Shown here piece after piece: positions 9,008 through 17,319 of a stretch of 57,638 bases of DNA. Numbering within the stretch: position 1 is the stretch's first letter; each line of letters begins with the position of its first letter. The stretch spans positions 1 to 57,638 of the forward strand of contig JANNPZ010000060.1 in the NCBI GenBank assembly GCA_031400505.1, in the 5' to 3' direction. The notes under the pieces were generated by a model, which was not told the origin of the DNA, made no database searches, and was given only the letters and a program-made list of their open reading frames with translations. The DNA comes from JAIYDJ01 sp031400505 (GTDB lineage Bacteria; Pseudomonadota; Alphaproteobacteria; Rhodobacterales; Rhodobacteraceae). Both the position numbers and the translations under genes were made by a program.

Positions 9008-9011
<4 letters not shown>
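8679..9011 (-). CDS. csaA: CsaA-like tRNA-binding domain protein
   Basis: 110 residues forming a single OB-fold tRNA-binding domain: it opens MITYADFEKVDIRVGVITRA, has LWVDFGAEIGEKRFSAQIT in the middle and VVNFPPRQIGK after that, as in CsaA and the C-terminus of MetRS. Such proteins bind tRNA or act as export-related chaperones. The start overlaps the proC stop by four bases (ATGA) and its stop overlaps the next start, so translation is coupled on both sides. Confidence 0.85.
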
Positions 9012-9817
<806 letters not shown>

Positions 9818-9841
9818 CCCAACCTCCGATTTCCCGGCAGG

Positions 9842-10345
9842 TTAGGCGCGTCCATAAGCCTCGGCAATGGCAACCTTCATCGCATCGGCAGGGGATTTGT
9901 CGGCCCAGGCCACCAACTGAAACGCCGGATAGAACCGCTCGGACGCCATGACCGCCGACGCGATCAGCTTGTCAATCTGCTCCGGCCCCGCAATCTGCCC
10001 GCCGGCCAACAACAGGCCATAGCGCCAGACCATCAGCTTCTGCTCGGTCCAGTATGTAAACGCCCCGGTCCAGACCATGTCGTTGCAGCGGTTCAGGACA
10101 TCATAAAGCTCGCCCATCTTGCCGTGCGGCGGCTCCATCTCGAAGGTGCAGATCAACCGCAGCGTTTCGTCTTGCGGCGACCAGGCGAGGGTCAGCGAGT
10201 AGGTCCGCCACTGACCTTCAACTGCCATCGCAATCTGATCATCCGTGACACGATCAAACTCCCAGTCGTGGTGTTCGGCCAAGGTCTCGACGATGTCGAT
10301 GGGATGCATATCGTCGGTTGACAAGAAATCTTCGGAAAGCGACAT
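9842..10345 (-). CDS. YbjN domain-containing protein
   Basis: 167 residues. The YbjN fold is indicated by the pattern HPIDIVETLAEHHDWEFDRV, RTYSLTLAWSPQDETLRLIC and KMGELYDVLNRCNDMVWTGA. In alphaproteobacteria this gene commonly precedes proC, as here. YbjN proteins are chaperone-like and linked to stress and motility in enterics; the role in this group is not established. It is the first gene of the four-gene reverse operon, and its promoter must lie in the structured region upstream. Confidence 0.8.
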   Translation of the reverse strand: MSLSEDFLSTDDMHPIDIVETLAEHHDWEFDRVTDDQIAMAVEGQWRTYSLTLAWSPQDETLRLICTFEMEPPHGKMGELYDVLNRCNDMVWTGAFTYWTEQKLMVWRYGLLLAGGQIAGPEQIDKLIASAVMASERFYPAFQLVAWADKSPADAMKVAIAEAYGRA

Positions 10346-10788
10346 GGCCCGGCCTCACTATGATGCCTCAGGTGGGGCGTTACCCACTATCGGCTGGGTG
10401 TCTGGCAAGATGCAACACACATTGATGCCGCCCTTACTAGATATAGTGATTGCTGTACGCCAGTCTGTCCAGAGTTTTCTGTGTGAAGTTTCTGTGGACA
10501 ACCCGATGTTGCCAATCGGAATCACTTTTGGGTCCGATTGGCAAAGCCGCATCGTGCCGGGTGCTGCCCGTTTCCGGGTGTTGTGCCGGTTGGTTGGCCG
10601 AACGGCCAACCCGTGTCACCGATGCAGACGACCCGCGATTTCGTGGCAACTTGTCCCGGCAGGCGCCGACCTGAAACACGCGGTGACTGGCCAGTCAGCC
10701 AAAGCAATGCGCCCGTCTCGTGCGCCCTTCCCGCCAGTTACGATCCGAGCCAATGCAGGCAAACCCAGACGTTACCCAGGGACTGCGG
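10346..10788 (-). promoter_or_regulatory. Gene-free interval with three perfect inverted repeats
   Basis: No convincing frame exists in these 443 bp. Three inverted repeats stand out: GCCAATCGG (10511-10519) with CCGATTGGC (10534-10542) across a 14-base spacer; GGTTGGCCG (10592-10600) with CGGCCAACC (10603-10611); and the 14-bp palindrome TGACTGGCCAGTCA (10684-10697). The region separates the tautomerase operon from the YbjN-proC operon, both reverse, so it must hold the terminator of the first and the promoter and leader of the second. I cannot assign a known riboswitch. Confidence 0.5.
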
Positions 10789-10992
10789 TCAGCCCGCCAT
10801 GGATCGGTAGGTGGCGACGGGCAGACCGCCAACTCCCCAATTGTCCAGATCAACCTCGTCGATGACGACATGGGTGGTTGCGGGCGACTTGTCGAGCACG
10901 CGCACCAGAAGGTCGGTCACACCTGCGATGAGTTCAGCCTTTTGCGCAGGCGTCGCACCCTCGCGGGTGATCTTGATGTTGATGTATGGCAT
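10789..10992 (-). CDS. 4-oxalocrotonate tautomerase family protein
   Basis: 67 residues. The catalytic Pro follows the initiator Met (MPYINIKITREGATPAQK), and the VIDEVDLDNWGVGG segment matches the family. These small cytoplasmic enzymes use the free N-terminal Pro as a base for keto-enol isomerisation or hydration. The start lies one base after the stop codon of the NTF2-like gene, so they are co-translated. It is the last gene of the operon divergent from the HxlR regulator. Confidence 0.88.
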   Translation of the reverse strand: MPYINIKITREGATPAQKAELIAGVTDLLVRVLDKSPATTHVVIDEVDLDNWGVGGLPVATYRSMAG

Positions 10993-10993
10993 G

Positions 10994-11371
10994 TCAGCTT
11001 TCCTCTTCGAAATGGAACACTTTCGAGATGATCTGCCAGCGCCCATCAAACTTGATAAGCGTCAGGAAATCAGTGAAAAGCCGCGTGCCGATGGCGCAAT
11101 GCAGCACCGCGCGGGCGGTGACCGGACCGGCAAAGTCGATGGACACGATCTGATCCCGCCGCACTTCGCCCTTCGATGCAGGAGACGGCCGGGCATCCAC
11201 CACCGGAAAATATGTGTCCATGTCGCGGTACAGCAGAGTGCCGTCCGTCACCGTGACGTATTGCGCCTGTGGGTGGAACACCTGCCGCAATCGCCCGGTG
11301 TCGGAATGGTACAACCCGTCGAAATAGGTCTGCAAAACCGGGATTACTGAGTCAAAGTCGTGTTGGGTCAT
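10994..11371 (-). CDS. NTF2-like (putative lumazine-binding type) protein
   Basis: 125 residues from ATG 11371, which is preceded by a strong GGAGG at 5 bases. The frame contains DFDSVIPVLQTYFDGLYHSD, FHPQAQYVTVTDGTLLYRD and the final strand FLTLIKFDGRWQIISKVFHF, all typical of the nuclear-transport-factor-2 family used by bacterial small-molecule enzymes. It lies between a GST and a tautomerase gene, which suggests a role in modifying a small reactive metabolite. Confidence 0.82.
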   Translation of the reverse strand: MTQHDFDSVIPVLQTYFDGLYHSDTGRLRQVFHPQAQYVTVTDGTLLYRDMDTYFPVVDARPSPASKGEVRRDQIVSIDFAGPVTARAVLHCAIGTRLFTDFLTLIKFDGRWQIISKVFHFEEES

Positions 11372-11386
11372 CAAAACCTCCTGAGT

Positions 11387-11995
11387 TTACGCCGCGAGGC
11401 CCTCGACGCGCAAAACGTGCTGAACGGCGGGGCGTGCCGAAACGCGGGCGATGAAGCCTTGCAGATTTGGCCAGTCCGTCAGCGGAATGCCCGCAGAGTT
11501 CGCCCAGTTTGTCACGACAAATGCATAGGCATCGGCAATGGTAAAATCTGCCCCGGTCAGATGGGCGCGACCGTCCGACAACCGGTCCTCCAGCCAGCCG
11601 AGTTTCGCGGACACCGCCTTGCGTGCATCCGCCTGGGCGACCTCGGTTGCGTTCGGATTGAACAGCGGGCCAAAGGCGATGTGAAGTTCGGTGCCAGTGT
11701 AGTTCAGCGCTTCATTCACCCGCGCGCGCGCCATGGTACCGCCCGCCGGGGCCAGCCGGCTTTGCGCCGCCCGATCCCCGAGAAACTGCAAGATCGCGGG
11801 GCCTTCTGTCAGGGTCTCTCCATCGACCTCCAGCACGGGCACTTTGCCCTTTGGGTTCAGCGCGGTGAAATCCGCCCCCGAGGCAGTGCGTTGGGTCACC
11901 GTATCGACCATTTCCGCCGTGAAGGGACCACCCATTTCAGTCAGCACGATATGGGTGGCCATCGAGCAGGCCCCCGGTTTGAAATAAAGCTTCAT
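11387..11995 (-). CDS. Glutathione S-transferase, beta-class like
   Basis: 202 residues. It starts MKLYFKPGACSMATHIVLTE, in which the Cys in GACS is the catalytic position of beta-class enzymes, then NPKGKVPVLEVDGETLTEGP with the glutathione-binding cis-Pro. The C-terminal helix motif is LTGADFTIADAYAFVVTNW. It is the first gene of the GST/NTF2/tautomerase operon that faces away from the HxlR regulator gene across 121 bp. This layout suggests induction by a redox-active or electrophilic compound. Confidence 0.9.
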   Translation of the reverse strand: MKLYFKPGACSMATHIVLTEMGGPFTAEMVDTVTQRTASGADFTALNPKGKVPVLEVDGETLTEGPAILQFLGDRAAQSRLAPAGGTMARARVNEALNYTGTELHIAFGPLFNPNATEVAQADARKAVSAKLGWLEDRLSDGRAHLTGADFTIADAYAFVVTNWANSAGIPLTDWPNLQGFIARVSARPAVQHVLRVEGLAA

Positions 11996-12063
11996 GTCAG
12001 CACGCCTTGTTGTGAACGATGATGCACACTTGATAGCGGAAATGATATGTAAAAGTAATCTGA

Positions 12064-12076
12064 TAACTTTAAGTTA
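12064..12076. promoter_or_regulatory. Candidate HxlR operator palindrome
   Basis: TAACTTTAAGTTA is a perfect inverted repeat (TAACTT, T, AAGTTA) in a locally AT-rich stretch between the divergent GST operon and the HxlR regulator gene. HxlR-type regulators bind AT-rich palindromes between divergent genes. Repression of both promoters through this site is an inference. Confidence 0.5.
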
Positions 12077-12116
12077 CTGTTAGAATGAAGTATCCTCATG
12101 GTAACCGGAGATTTCG

Positions 12117-12473
12117 ATGCCCTTGAAACGTCGCAAGAATCGCACGCCGCACCCCCTTTGTCCCCTGTCGGATTGCATGGCGATCATCGGCGGTGCCTGG
12201 GCACCAAATATCGTGTGGTATCTATCATCCGGACCGCGCCGCTTTTCCGAGTTGCGCTCGGATATCTCGCTGGTCTCGGCCAAAGTGTTGACTCAGCGCC
12301 TTCGCGAACTTGAAGATCGCGGTGTCGTGACCCGAACAGTGATCGACACGTCGCCACCATCCGTCGAGTACGCCCTGACAGCCCTCGGTCAGGAATTCAT
12401 GCCGGTGATAAACGCAATCATCGCGGTAGGTCAGCGCCTGAAAGCCCGGGACGCCGCCGTTCGCGACCACTGA
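12117..12473 (+). CDS. HxlR-family transcriptional regulator
   Basis: 118 residues of a winged-helix HxlR domain. The conserved Cys near the start is seen in PLCPLSDCMAIIGGAWAPNI, followed by RRFSELRSDISLVSAKVLTQ and RLRELEDRGVVTR with the beta wing at SVEYALTALGQEF. Members respond to aldehydes, quinones or redox stress, often through the N-terminal Cys. It is transcribed away from the GST/NTF2/tautomerase operon, which it probably controls. A CGGAG lies upstream of the ATG. Confidence 0.9.
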   Translation: MPLKRRKNRTPHPLCPLSDCMAIIGGAWAPNIVWYLSSGPRRFSELRSDISLVSAKVLTQRLRELEDRGVVTRTVIDTSPPSVEYALTALGQEFMPVINAIIAVGQRLKARDAAVRDH

Positions 12474-12596
12474 TGCAGACGGCCCATTTCTCTTGAACCA
12501 AAGTCCACCCGTTCCGACAAGCTCCACAGGCTCTTCCCGAGGCGCTTGCGCCCTGGGCGCCGACAGGACCCCGGTGCACTGCGGCCAAAGATCACC

Positions 12597-13385
12597 TCAA
12601 AGATCAAATGTTGCGAATACCGGCGCGTGGTCCGACGGCTGCTGCCAGCCCCGCACGCCGCGAAGGATGTGGCTGCTGTGGGCGGCCTGGGCGATGTCCT
12701 TGCTGGCCCAGACATGGTCCAGTCTGCGCCCCTTGTCGGCCGCGTCCCAGTCGGGGCTGCGATAGGACCACCAGGAATAAAGACGCCCCGCCGGGATGTC
12801 TGCGCGCGTGATGTCAACCCAATCCCCCGCTTCCATCACCGCTCCGAAATGCTCCACCTCGACCGGCGTGTGGCTCACGATCTTCAGCAGGGCCTTGTGG
12901 TCCCAGACGTCATCCTCTCGGGGTGCTATGTTCAGATCGCCCACGAGGATGGAACGCGACGGGCGCGCGCCGTGAAAGTGATCGCGCAACTCGGTCAGGT
13001 AATCGAGCTTTTGGCCAAACTTTTCATTCTGCGTCCGGTCAGGGATATCGCCGCCAGCCGGAACATAACAGTTGTGGATCACAACTCCGCTTTCCAGACG
13101 CGCCGCGACATGCCGTGCGTGACCCAACCGTGCAAAATCTTGCCCCCCGGCATCCGTCAGCGGCAATTTCGACAGGATCGCCACGCCGTTATAGCCCTTT
13201 TGTCCGCGCGCCACGATATGGCCATACCCAAGCGCCTGAAACTGCGCCATCGGGATGCTTTCGACGGGGCTTTTGCATTCTTGCAGGCAAAGGATATCGG
13301 GCTGCTCTTCGGCCATCAGCCGCGCCACTAGTCCCTCGCGCAGGCGGACCGAGTTGATGTTCCATGTAGCTAGGGTAAAGGGCAT
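12597..13385 (-). CDS. xthA: Exodeoxyribonuclease III
   Basis: 262 residues from the internal ATG at 13385, where the protein begins MPFTLATWNINSVRLREGLV. The endonuclease/exonuclease/phosphatase fold motifs are LCLQECK (catalytic Glu), YNGVAILSK, ILVGDLNIAPREDDVWD and the terminal SDHAPVFATF with catalytic Asp-His. It cuts abasic sites and removes 3' blocks in base excision repair. The gene converges on the HxlR gene over ~120 bp in which I see no clear terminator. Confidence 0.93.
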   Translation of the reverse strand: MPFTLATWNINSVRLREGLVARLMAEEQPDILCLQECKSPVESIPMAQFQALGYGHIVARGQKGYNGVAILSKLPLTDAGGQDFARLGHARHVAARLESGVVIHNCYVPAGGDIPDRTQNEKFGQKLDYLTELRDHFHGARPSRSILVGDLNIAPREDDVWDHKALLKIVSHTPVEVEHFGAVMEAGDWVDITRADIPAGRLYSWWSYRSPDWDAADKGRRLDHVWASKDIAQAAHSSHILRGVRGWQQPSDHAPVFATFDL

Positions 13386-13497
13386 GGCGGGCTCCTGTGG
13401 ATGGGTCTTTGCTGCCGAAAGCTTCCTTGCAGTGCAAGTCAAATCGGTGGCGAGAATTTGGGGTTGACCTTGACGCGGCTTGGGTCACTGTGCCGGA

Positions 13498-14718
13498 ATG
13501 AAGACCCAATCGCTCTGGCGGATGCGCAACTTCCGACTTATGTTCGCATCCACTTCGGTCACAAATCTTGGTGATGGGGTGATGGCCGTCGCTGTTCCGT
13601 GGCTGGCTACTTTGCTGACGCCCGATCCGGTGCTGATCGGGCTGGTGGCGGGGGCGCGCACCTTGCCTTGGCTCTTGTTGTCGCTGCCGGTGGGTGTGAT
13701 CACCGATCGCTTCGATCACCGTCGGTTGCTGGTGGCCGCAGACGGGTTGCGGATCTTGCTGGCCTTGGCATTGCTGACACTGGCCCTGACAGCGGAGCCT
13801 GGCACAGGGCCGGTTCTGGCGATGGCAGTGCTGACATTTTTGCTGGGCAGCGCCGAGGTGCTGCGCGACAACACGGCACAGACTTTCGTACCGGCCGTGG
13901 TAGATCAATCGCAACTTGAACGAGCCAACGGCGCGCTTTGGGCAGGCGAGCAACTTGCGGGGCAGTTCATCGGCCCCCCCTTGGCAGGGGTGCTGATCGC
14001 GGTGTCGGTGGCGCTGCCCTTTGGCGTGCATGCAGGGCTGCTGGCGACAGGCATCGCCCTGATTGTGGCGATGGCCCTGCCGCACAGCGCGCGAAACGCC
14101 AGCCCCCTGCCGATGATGGCCGCGCTGCGCGAAGGATTGGGCTGGCTGTGGCGGGCCGTGATGCTGCGTCGTCTGGGATGGCTTCTGGGCGGGTTCAATT
14201 TCATCGGTTACGGGTTTGATGCGGTGCTGGTGCTTTATGCCCAGCGGGTTCTGGGGTTGGGGCCCGTCGGGTTTGGCGGGCTGTTGACGGTGACAGCCTG
14301 TGGCGCCCTGCTGGCTACGTTGATCGGTCCCGCCCTTCTGCGCCGCATCTCGCCGACGACGGCGATCGTGGTCGGGATGGGGTGTTTCAGTGCGGTCTGC
14401 GGGGTCCTGGCGATAGGGCCGTCATTGGGCATCGTGGCTTTTGCCCTGGCGGTGAACGGATTTTTCGGAATGATCTGGAACATCGCCCAAGTCAGCTATC
14501 GCCAGCGCCACATCCCGGCCCCACTTTTGGGTCGGGTCAACAGTGCCTTCAGGTTCGTGGGCACCGGACCGTCGGCGTTTGGGGCTTTTGCCTTTGGCGC
14601 AATGATCAGCTGGGCCGAAGCAGGAGGCAACACCCAGGCGGTGCTGTTGCCCTATGCCGTGGCGGCGGCGGTTGGCACCGCGCTGACGATTTTTGCCGCC
14701 TTCCGGCTGCGGCTGTAA
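13498..14718 (+). CDS. MFS transporter (MFS_3 / enterobactin-exporter-like)
   Basis: 406 residues from ATG 13498; an in-frame TTG at 13480 is less likely. About twelve hydrophobic helices can be counted. The cytoplasmic loop between helices 2 and 3 reads VGVITDRFDHRRLLV, matching the DRxxRR signature of the superfamily, and LGRVNSAFRFVGTGPSAFGA is typical of the EntS-like MFS_3 group. Substrate is unknown; siderophore or drug export is possible. It is divergent from xthA and converges on the PetR-like gene. Confidence 0.85.
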   Translation: MKTQSLWRMRNFRLMFASTSVTNLGDGVMAVAVPWLATLLTPDPVLIGLVAGARTLPWLLLSLPVGVITDRFDHRRLLVAADGLRILLALALLTLALTAEPGTGPVLAMAVLTFLLGSAEVLRDNTAQTFVPAVVDQSQLERANGALWAGEQLAGQFIGPPLAGVLIAVSVALPFGVHAGLLATGIALIVAMALPHSARNASPLPMMAALREGLGWLWRAVMLRRLGWLLGGFNFIGYGFDAVLVLYAQRVLGLGPVGFGGLLTVTACGALLATLIGPALLRRISPTTAIVVGMGCFSAVCGVLAIGPSLGIVAFALAVNGFFGMIWNIAQVSYRQRHIPAPLLGRVNSAFRFVGTGPSAFGAFAFGAMISWAEAGGNTQAVLLPYAVAAAVGTALTIFAAFRLRL

Positions 14719-14721
14719 GCG

Positions 14722-14750
14722 AAAAAAAAGGCCGGGCACAAGGCCCGGCC
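14722..14750 (-). terminator. Rho-independent terminator of the PetR-like gene
   Basis: An 8-bp stem GGCCGGGC / GCCCGGCC with a 5-base loop is followed, on the reverse strand, by a run of eight T residues. It sits ~120 bp beyond the stop of the response regulator gene and directly after the stop of the convergent MFS gene. Confidence 0.85.
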
Positions 14751-14867
14751 AGGTCCAACAGGGAGGTGCGGTGCCATAACCCCGACACCGCAAGGGGATT
14801 CTTCAGGTATCAATTTGCAATGCGATTCTGGCAACAATATGACTGGATCGTTTACAAATCCTGAACA

Positions 14868-15554
14868 TCAGGCGACCAGTTTGTAGCCACCGCTTTCCGT
14901 CACCAACAACCGCGCGCTGGAAGGATCATGTTCGATCTTCTGGCGCAGACGATAGATATGTGTCTCGAGCGTATGCGTCGTCACGCCGGCATTGTATCCC
15001 CACACCTCGTGCAGCAACACGTCGCGGGCGACCACGTTGGAACCCGCGCGATAAAGATATTTCAGGATGCTCGTCTCTTTTTCGGTCAGCCGTATCTTCT
15101 TGTCCTTGGCGTCGAGCAACAGTTTCTGCGCCGGCTTGAAAGTATAGGGACCCATCTGGAAAACGGCATCTTCGGACTGCTCATGTGTGCGCAGTTGTGA
15201 CCGGATGCGGGCCAGCAGAACCGGAAACTTGAACGGCTTGACGACATAGTCATTGGCGCCCGCATCCAGACCCATGATCGTGTCGCTGTCGGTGTCGTGG
15301 CCCGTCAACATCATGATCGGGCATTTTACACCCACTTTGCGCATCCTGCGGCACAATTCGCGTCCGTCGGTATCGGGCAAGCCGACATCCAGAATGACCA
15401 GATCGAAGACACCCGCCTTGACCTTCTCCATGCCTTCGGCGCCGGTGCGGCCCTCGAACACATCGAAATCTTCGGTCAGCACCAGCTGTTCGCTCAGCGC
15501 CTCGCGCAGATCATCATCATCATCGACCAGCAGAATTTTGCGCAGCGTTGCCAT
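14868..15554 (-). CDS. petR: OmpR-family response regulator, PetR-like
   Basis: 228 residues from ATG 15554, which has GGAGG five bases upstream. The receiver domain holds the acidic cluster LLVDDDDDLREAL, the phospho-acceptor Asp56 in VILDVGLPDTDG and the Lys in VVKPFKFPVLLARI. The winged-helix DNA-binding domain ends with THTLETHIYRLRQKIE and VTESGGYKL. It closely resembles, from memory, Rhodobacter capsulatus PetR. No histidine kinase gene is adjacent. It is divergent from ribA and has its own terminator. Confidence 0.88.
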   Translation of the reverse strand: MATLRKILLVDDDDDLREALSEQLVLTEDFDVFEGRTGAEGMEKVKAGVFDLVILDVGLPDTDGRELCRRMRKVGVKCPIMMLTGHDTDSDTIMGLDAGANDYVVKPFKFPVLLARIRSQLRTHEQSEDAVFQMGPYTFKPAQKLLLDAKDKKIRLTEKETSILKYLYRAGSNVVARDVLLHEVWGYNAGVTTHTLETHIYRLRQKIEHDPSSARLLVTESGGYKLVA

Positions 15555-15652
15555 TGGGTCCTCCGTCATCCACACGCAACACTTGCGCGCCAAACCCCGC
15601 CTGACAACATCTGCCGTCTGGTTTTCACGCGGTCGTGTCGCAGACCGAGGAT

Positions 15653-16771
15653 ATGTTTCAATTCCCGCATTCGGCGGGTAGACAGTGTTTCATGCATTTG
15701 TTGCCGACCTCTATCGAGTTGATCGCCCGCGCACGCGGCGACTTGCGCATGAGCCTGCCAGTCGTCGTCGCGGCAGAGGGGAAAGCCGCACTTCTGGCAG
15801 CAGTCGAGACCCTGACGGCAGACCGGCTGGCCGGGCTGCGTGCCGCCGGGCGGTTGGAACTTGCGATCACCGCGCGACGGGCAGAGACGCTGAAGGCGCG
15901 GGCCTATGACGGTGATGTGGCGCGGTTGGTCGTGCCAGACGACGCGGGTTTGGATTGGCTGCGGGCCGTTGCAGACCCTGTGGGCGATCTGAACTTTCCG
16001 ATGAAAGGCCCTTTCACGACGTTGCGCGACGGGTCGGCCACATTGCACCGCACGGGTCTTGCCATTGCCAAGGCTGCGCATCTGCTGCCTGCGGTTCTGA
16101 TCGTGCCGGTCGAAAACGGGCTTGCTTTTGCCGCGCAGGGCCTGACGTTCCTGGCTGATGCGGGGCCCCTGCTCTCGCATTTGTCTCCACAGCACGAAAT
16201 CGCGGCAGCCCGCGTTCCAATGCAGGCTGCCGCTGCTGGTCGCGTCCATGTTTTTCGTCCCGAGGATGGGGCCGAAGAGCATTACGCCATTGAAATCGGC
16301 CGTCCGGATCGGTCTGCTCCGGTCTTGACCCGCCTGCATTCGGCTTGTTTTACCGGCGATGTGCTCGGCTCGCTGAAATGCGATTGTGGTGCGCAGTTGC
16401 AGGCCGCGCTGGCGCAGATGGCGGCAGAAGGGGCGGGCGTGCTGCTGTATCTGAACCAGGAAGGCAGGGGGATAGGCCTTGCCAACAAGATGCGCGCCTA
16501 CGCCTTGCAGGATCAGGGCTTTGACACGGTCGAGGCCAATCACCGGCTGGGCTTTGAAGATGACGAGCGCGATTTCCGCATCGGGGCAGACATCCTGCGG
16601 CGGATGGGGTTCGCATCGGCCCGTCTGATGACGAACAATCCCAACAAGCTGGCGATGCTGGCGGCCTGCGGGGTGCAAGTCACCGCGCGGGTTCCGCTGC
16701 ATGTCGGACAAACCCGCGAGAATGCGGGCTATCTGGCGACAAAGGCCGCGAAGTCCGGACATCTGGAATGA
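15653..16771 (+). CDS. ribA: GTP cyclohydrolase II with extra N-terminal domain
   Basis: 372 residues from ATG 15653, chosen because GAGG lies eight bases upstream. The C-terminal half is a full GTP cyclohydrolase II: zinc ligands Cys232, Cys243 and Cys245 in SACFTGDVLGSLKCDCG, then LLYLNQEGRGIGLANKMRAY and LMTNNPNKLAML. It converts GTP to the first riboflavin precursor. The N-terminal ~190 residues form an extra domain that is not DHBP synthase in the usual sense, a form I recall from Rhodobacterales. The next gene overlaps its stop. Confidence 0.9.
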   Translation: MFQFPHSAGRQCFMHLLPTSIELIARARGDLRMSLPVVVAAEGKAALLAAVETLTADRLAGLRAAGRLELAITARRAETLKARAYDGDVARLVVPDDAGLDWLRAVADPVGDLNFPMKGPFTTLRDGSATLHRTGLAIAKAAHLLPAVLIVPVENGLAFAAQGLTFLADAGPLLSHLSPQHEIAAARVPMQAAAAGRVHVFRPEDGAEEHYAIEIGRPDRSAPVLTRLHSACFTGDVLGSLKCDCGAQLQAALAQMAAEGAGVLLYLNQEGRGIGLANKMRAYALQDQGFDTVEANHRLGFEDDERDFRIGADILRRMGFASARLMTNNPNKLAMLAACGVQVTARVPLHVGQTRENAGYLATKAAKSGHLE

Positions 16772-17265
16772 CGCCATTCGACATCGTTGTGACAAACGCG
16801 GGTGCCCGGTTCATGGGTCGGCGGTTTGCCTGTTCGCTGGGGCGCGGCGGGATCACCCTAGCCAAACGCGAAGGCGACGGGGCCACCCCCGCCGGGGTGC
16901 ACCGGCTGATTGGCATGCTGTACCGCGCAGACCGCATGGCGCGACCTGCCGATTGGGCCTTGCCGATCGGACCCTTCGATCTGTGGTCGAACGCGATGGA
17001 TGACATCGACTATAACAAATTCGTCCGCACGCCCTATCCGCACAGCCACGAACGCCTGCATCGCGCGGACCCGCTTTATGATCTGATCCTGCTGACCGAT
17101 TGGAACTGGCCAGAGGCCCAGCCCGGGCTTGGATCAGCTATTTTCGTGCACAGCTGCCGCAGGCCGGGGTATCCGACTGCTGGATGTGTTGCCTTTGCAC
17201 GCCGCGATCTGCTGTGGATCGCGCCGCGAATTCGCCATCAGACCCGGTTGATCATTCGTATCTAA
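16768..17265 (+). CDS. L,D-transpeptidase (YkuD) family protein
   Basis: 165 residues. The YkuD catalytic signature is visible near the C-terminus as IFVHSCRRPGYPTAGCVAF, with the conserved His, and Ser/Thr-x-Gly-Cys containing the nucleophilic Cys. There is no signal peptide, in keeping with the small cytoplasm-type members common in alphaproteobacteria, so the true substrate is uncertain. It overlaps the ribA stop by four bases (ATGA). Confidence 0.85.
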   Translation: MTPFDIVVTNAGARFMGRRFACSLGRGGITLAKREGDGATPAGVHRLIGMLYRADRMARPADWALPIGPFDLWSNAMDDIDYNKFVRTPYPHSHERLHRADPLYDLILLTDWNWPEAQPGLGSAIFVHSCRRPGYPTAGCVAFARRDLLWIAPRIRHQTRLIIRI

Positions 17266-17283
17266 CCACTTCTCAAAACGCTT

Positions 17284-17300
17284 TGATTTTCGTAAAATCA
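17284..17300. promoter_or_regulatory. AT-rich palindrome upstream of amylosucrase
   Basis: TGATTTT and AAAATCA form a perfect 7-bp inverted repeat around CGT, 19 bp before the ATG-proximal part of the leader and upstream of the GGAGGG ribosome site of the amylosucrase gene. It could be an operator or a weak hairpin; the regulator is unknown. Confidence 0.4.
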
Positions 17301-17319
17301 CGGTGGAGCGGAGGGTATC

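Noticed and set aside
10346..10788. Possible cobalamin riboswitch before the YbjN-proC operon
   Set aside because: A GGGAAGG-like string exists on the reverse strand, but I could not find the B12-box consensus or the expected pairing, and the downstream genes have no link to cobalamin.
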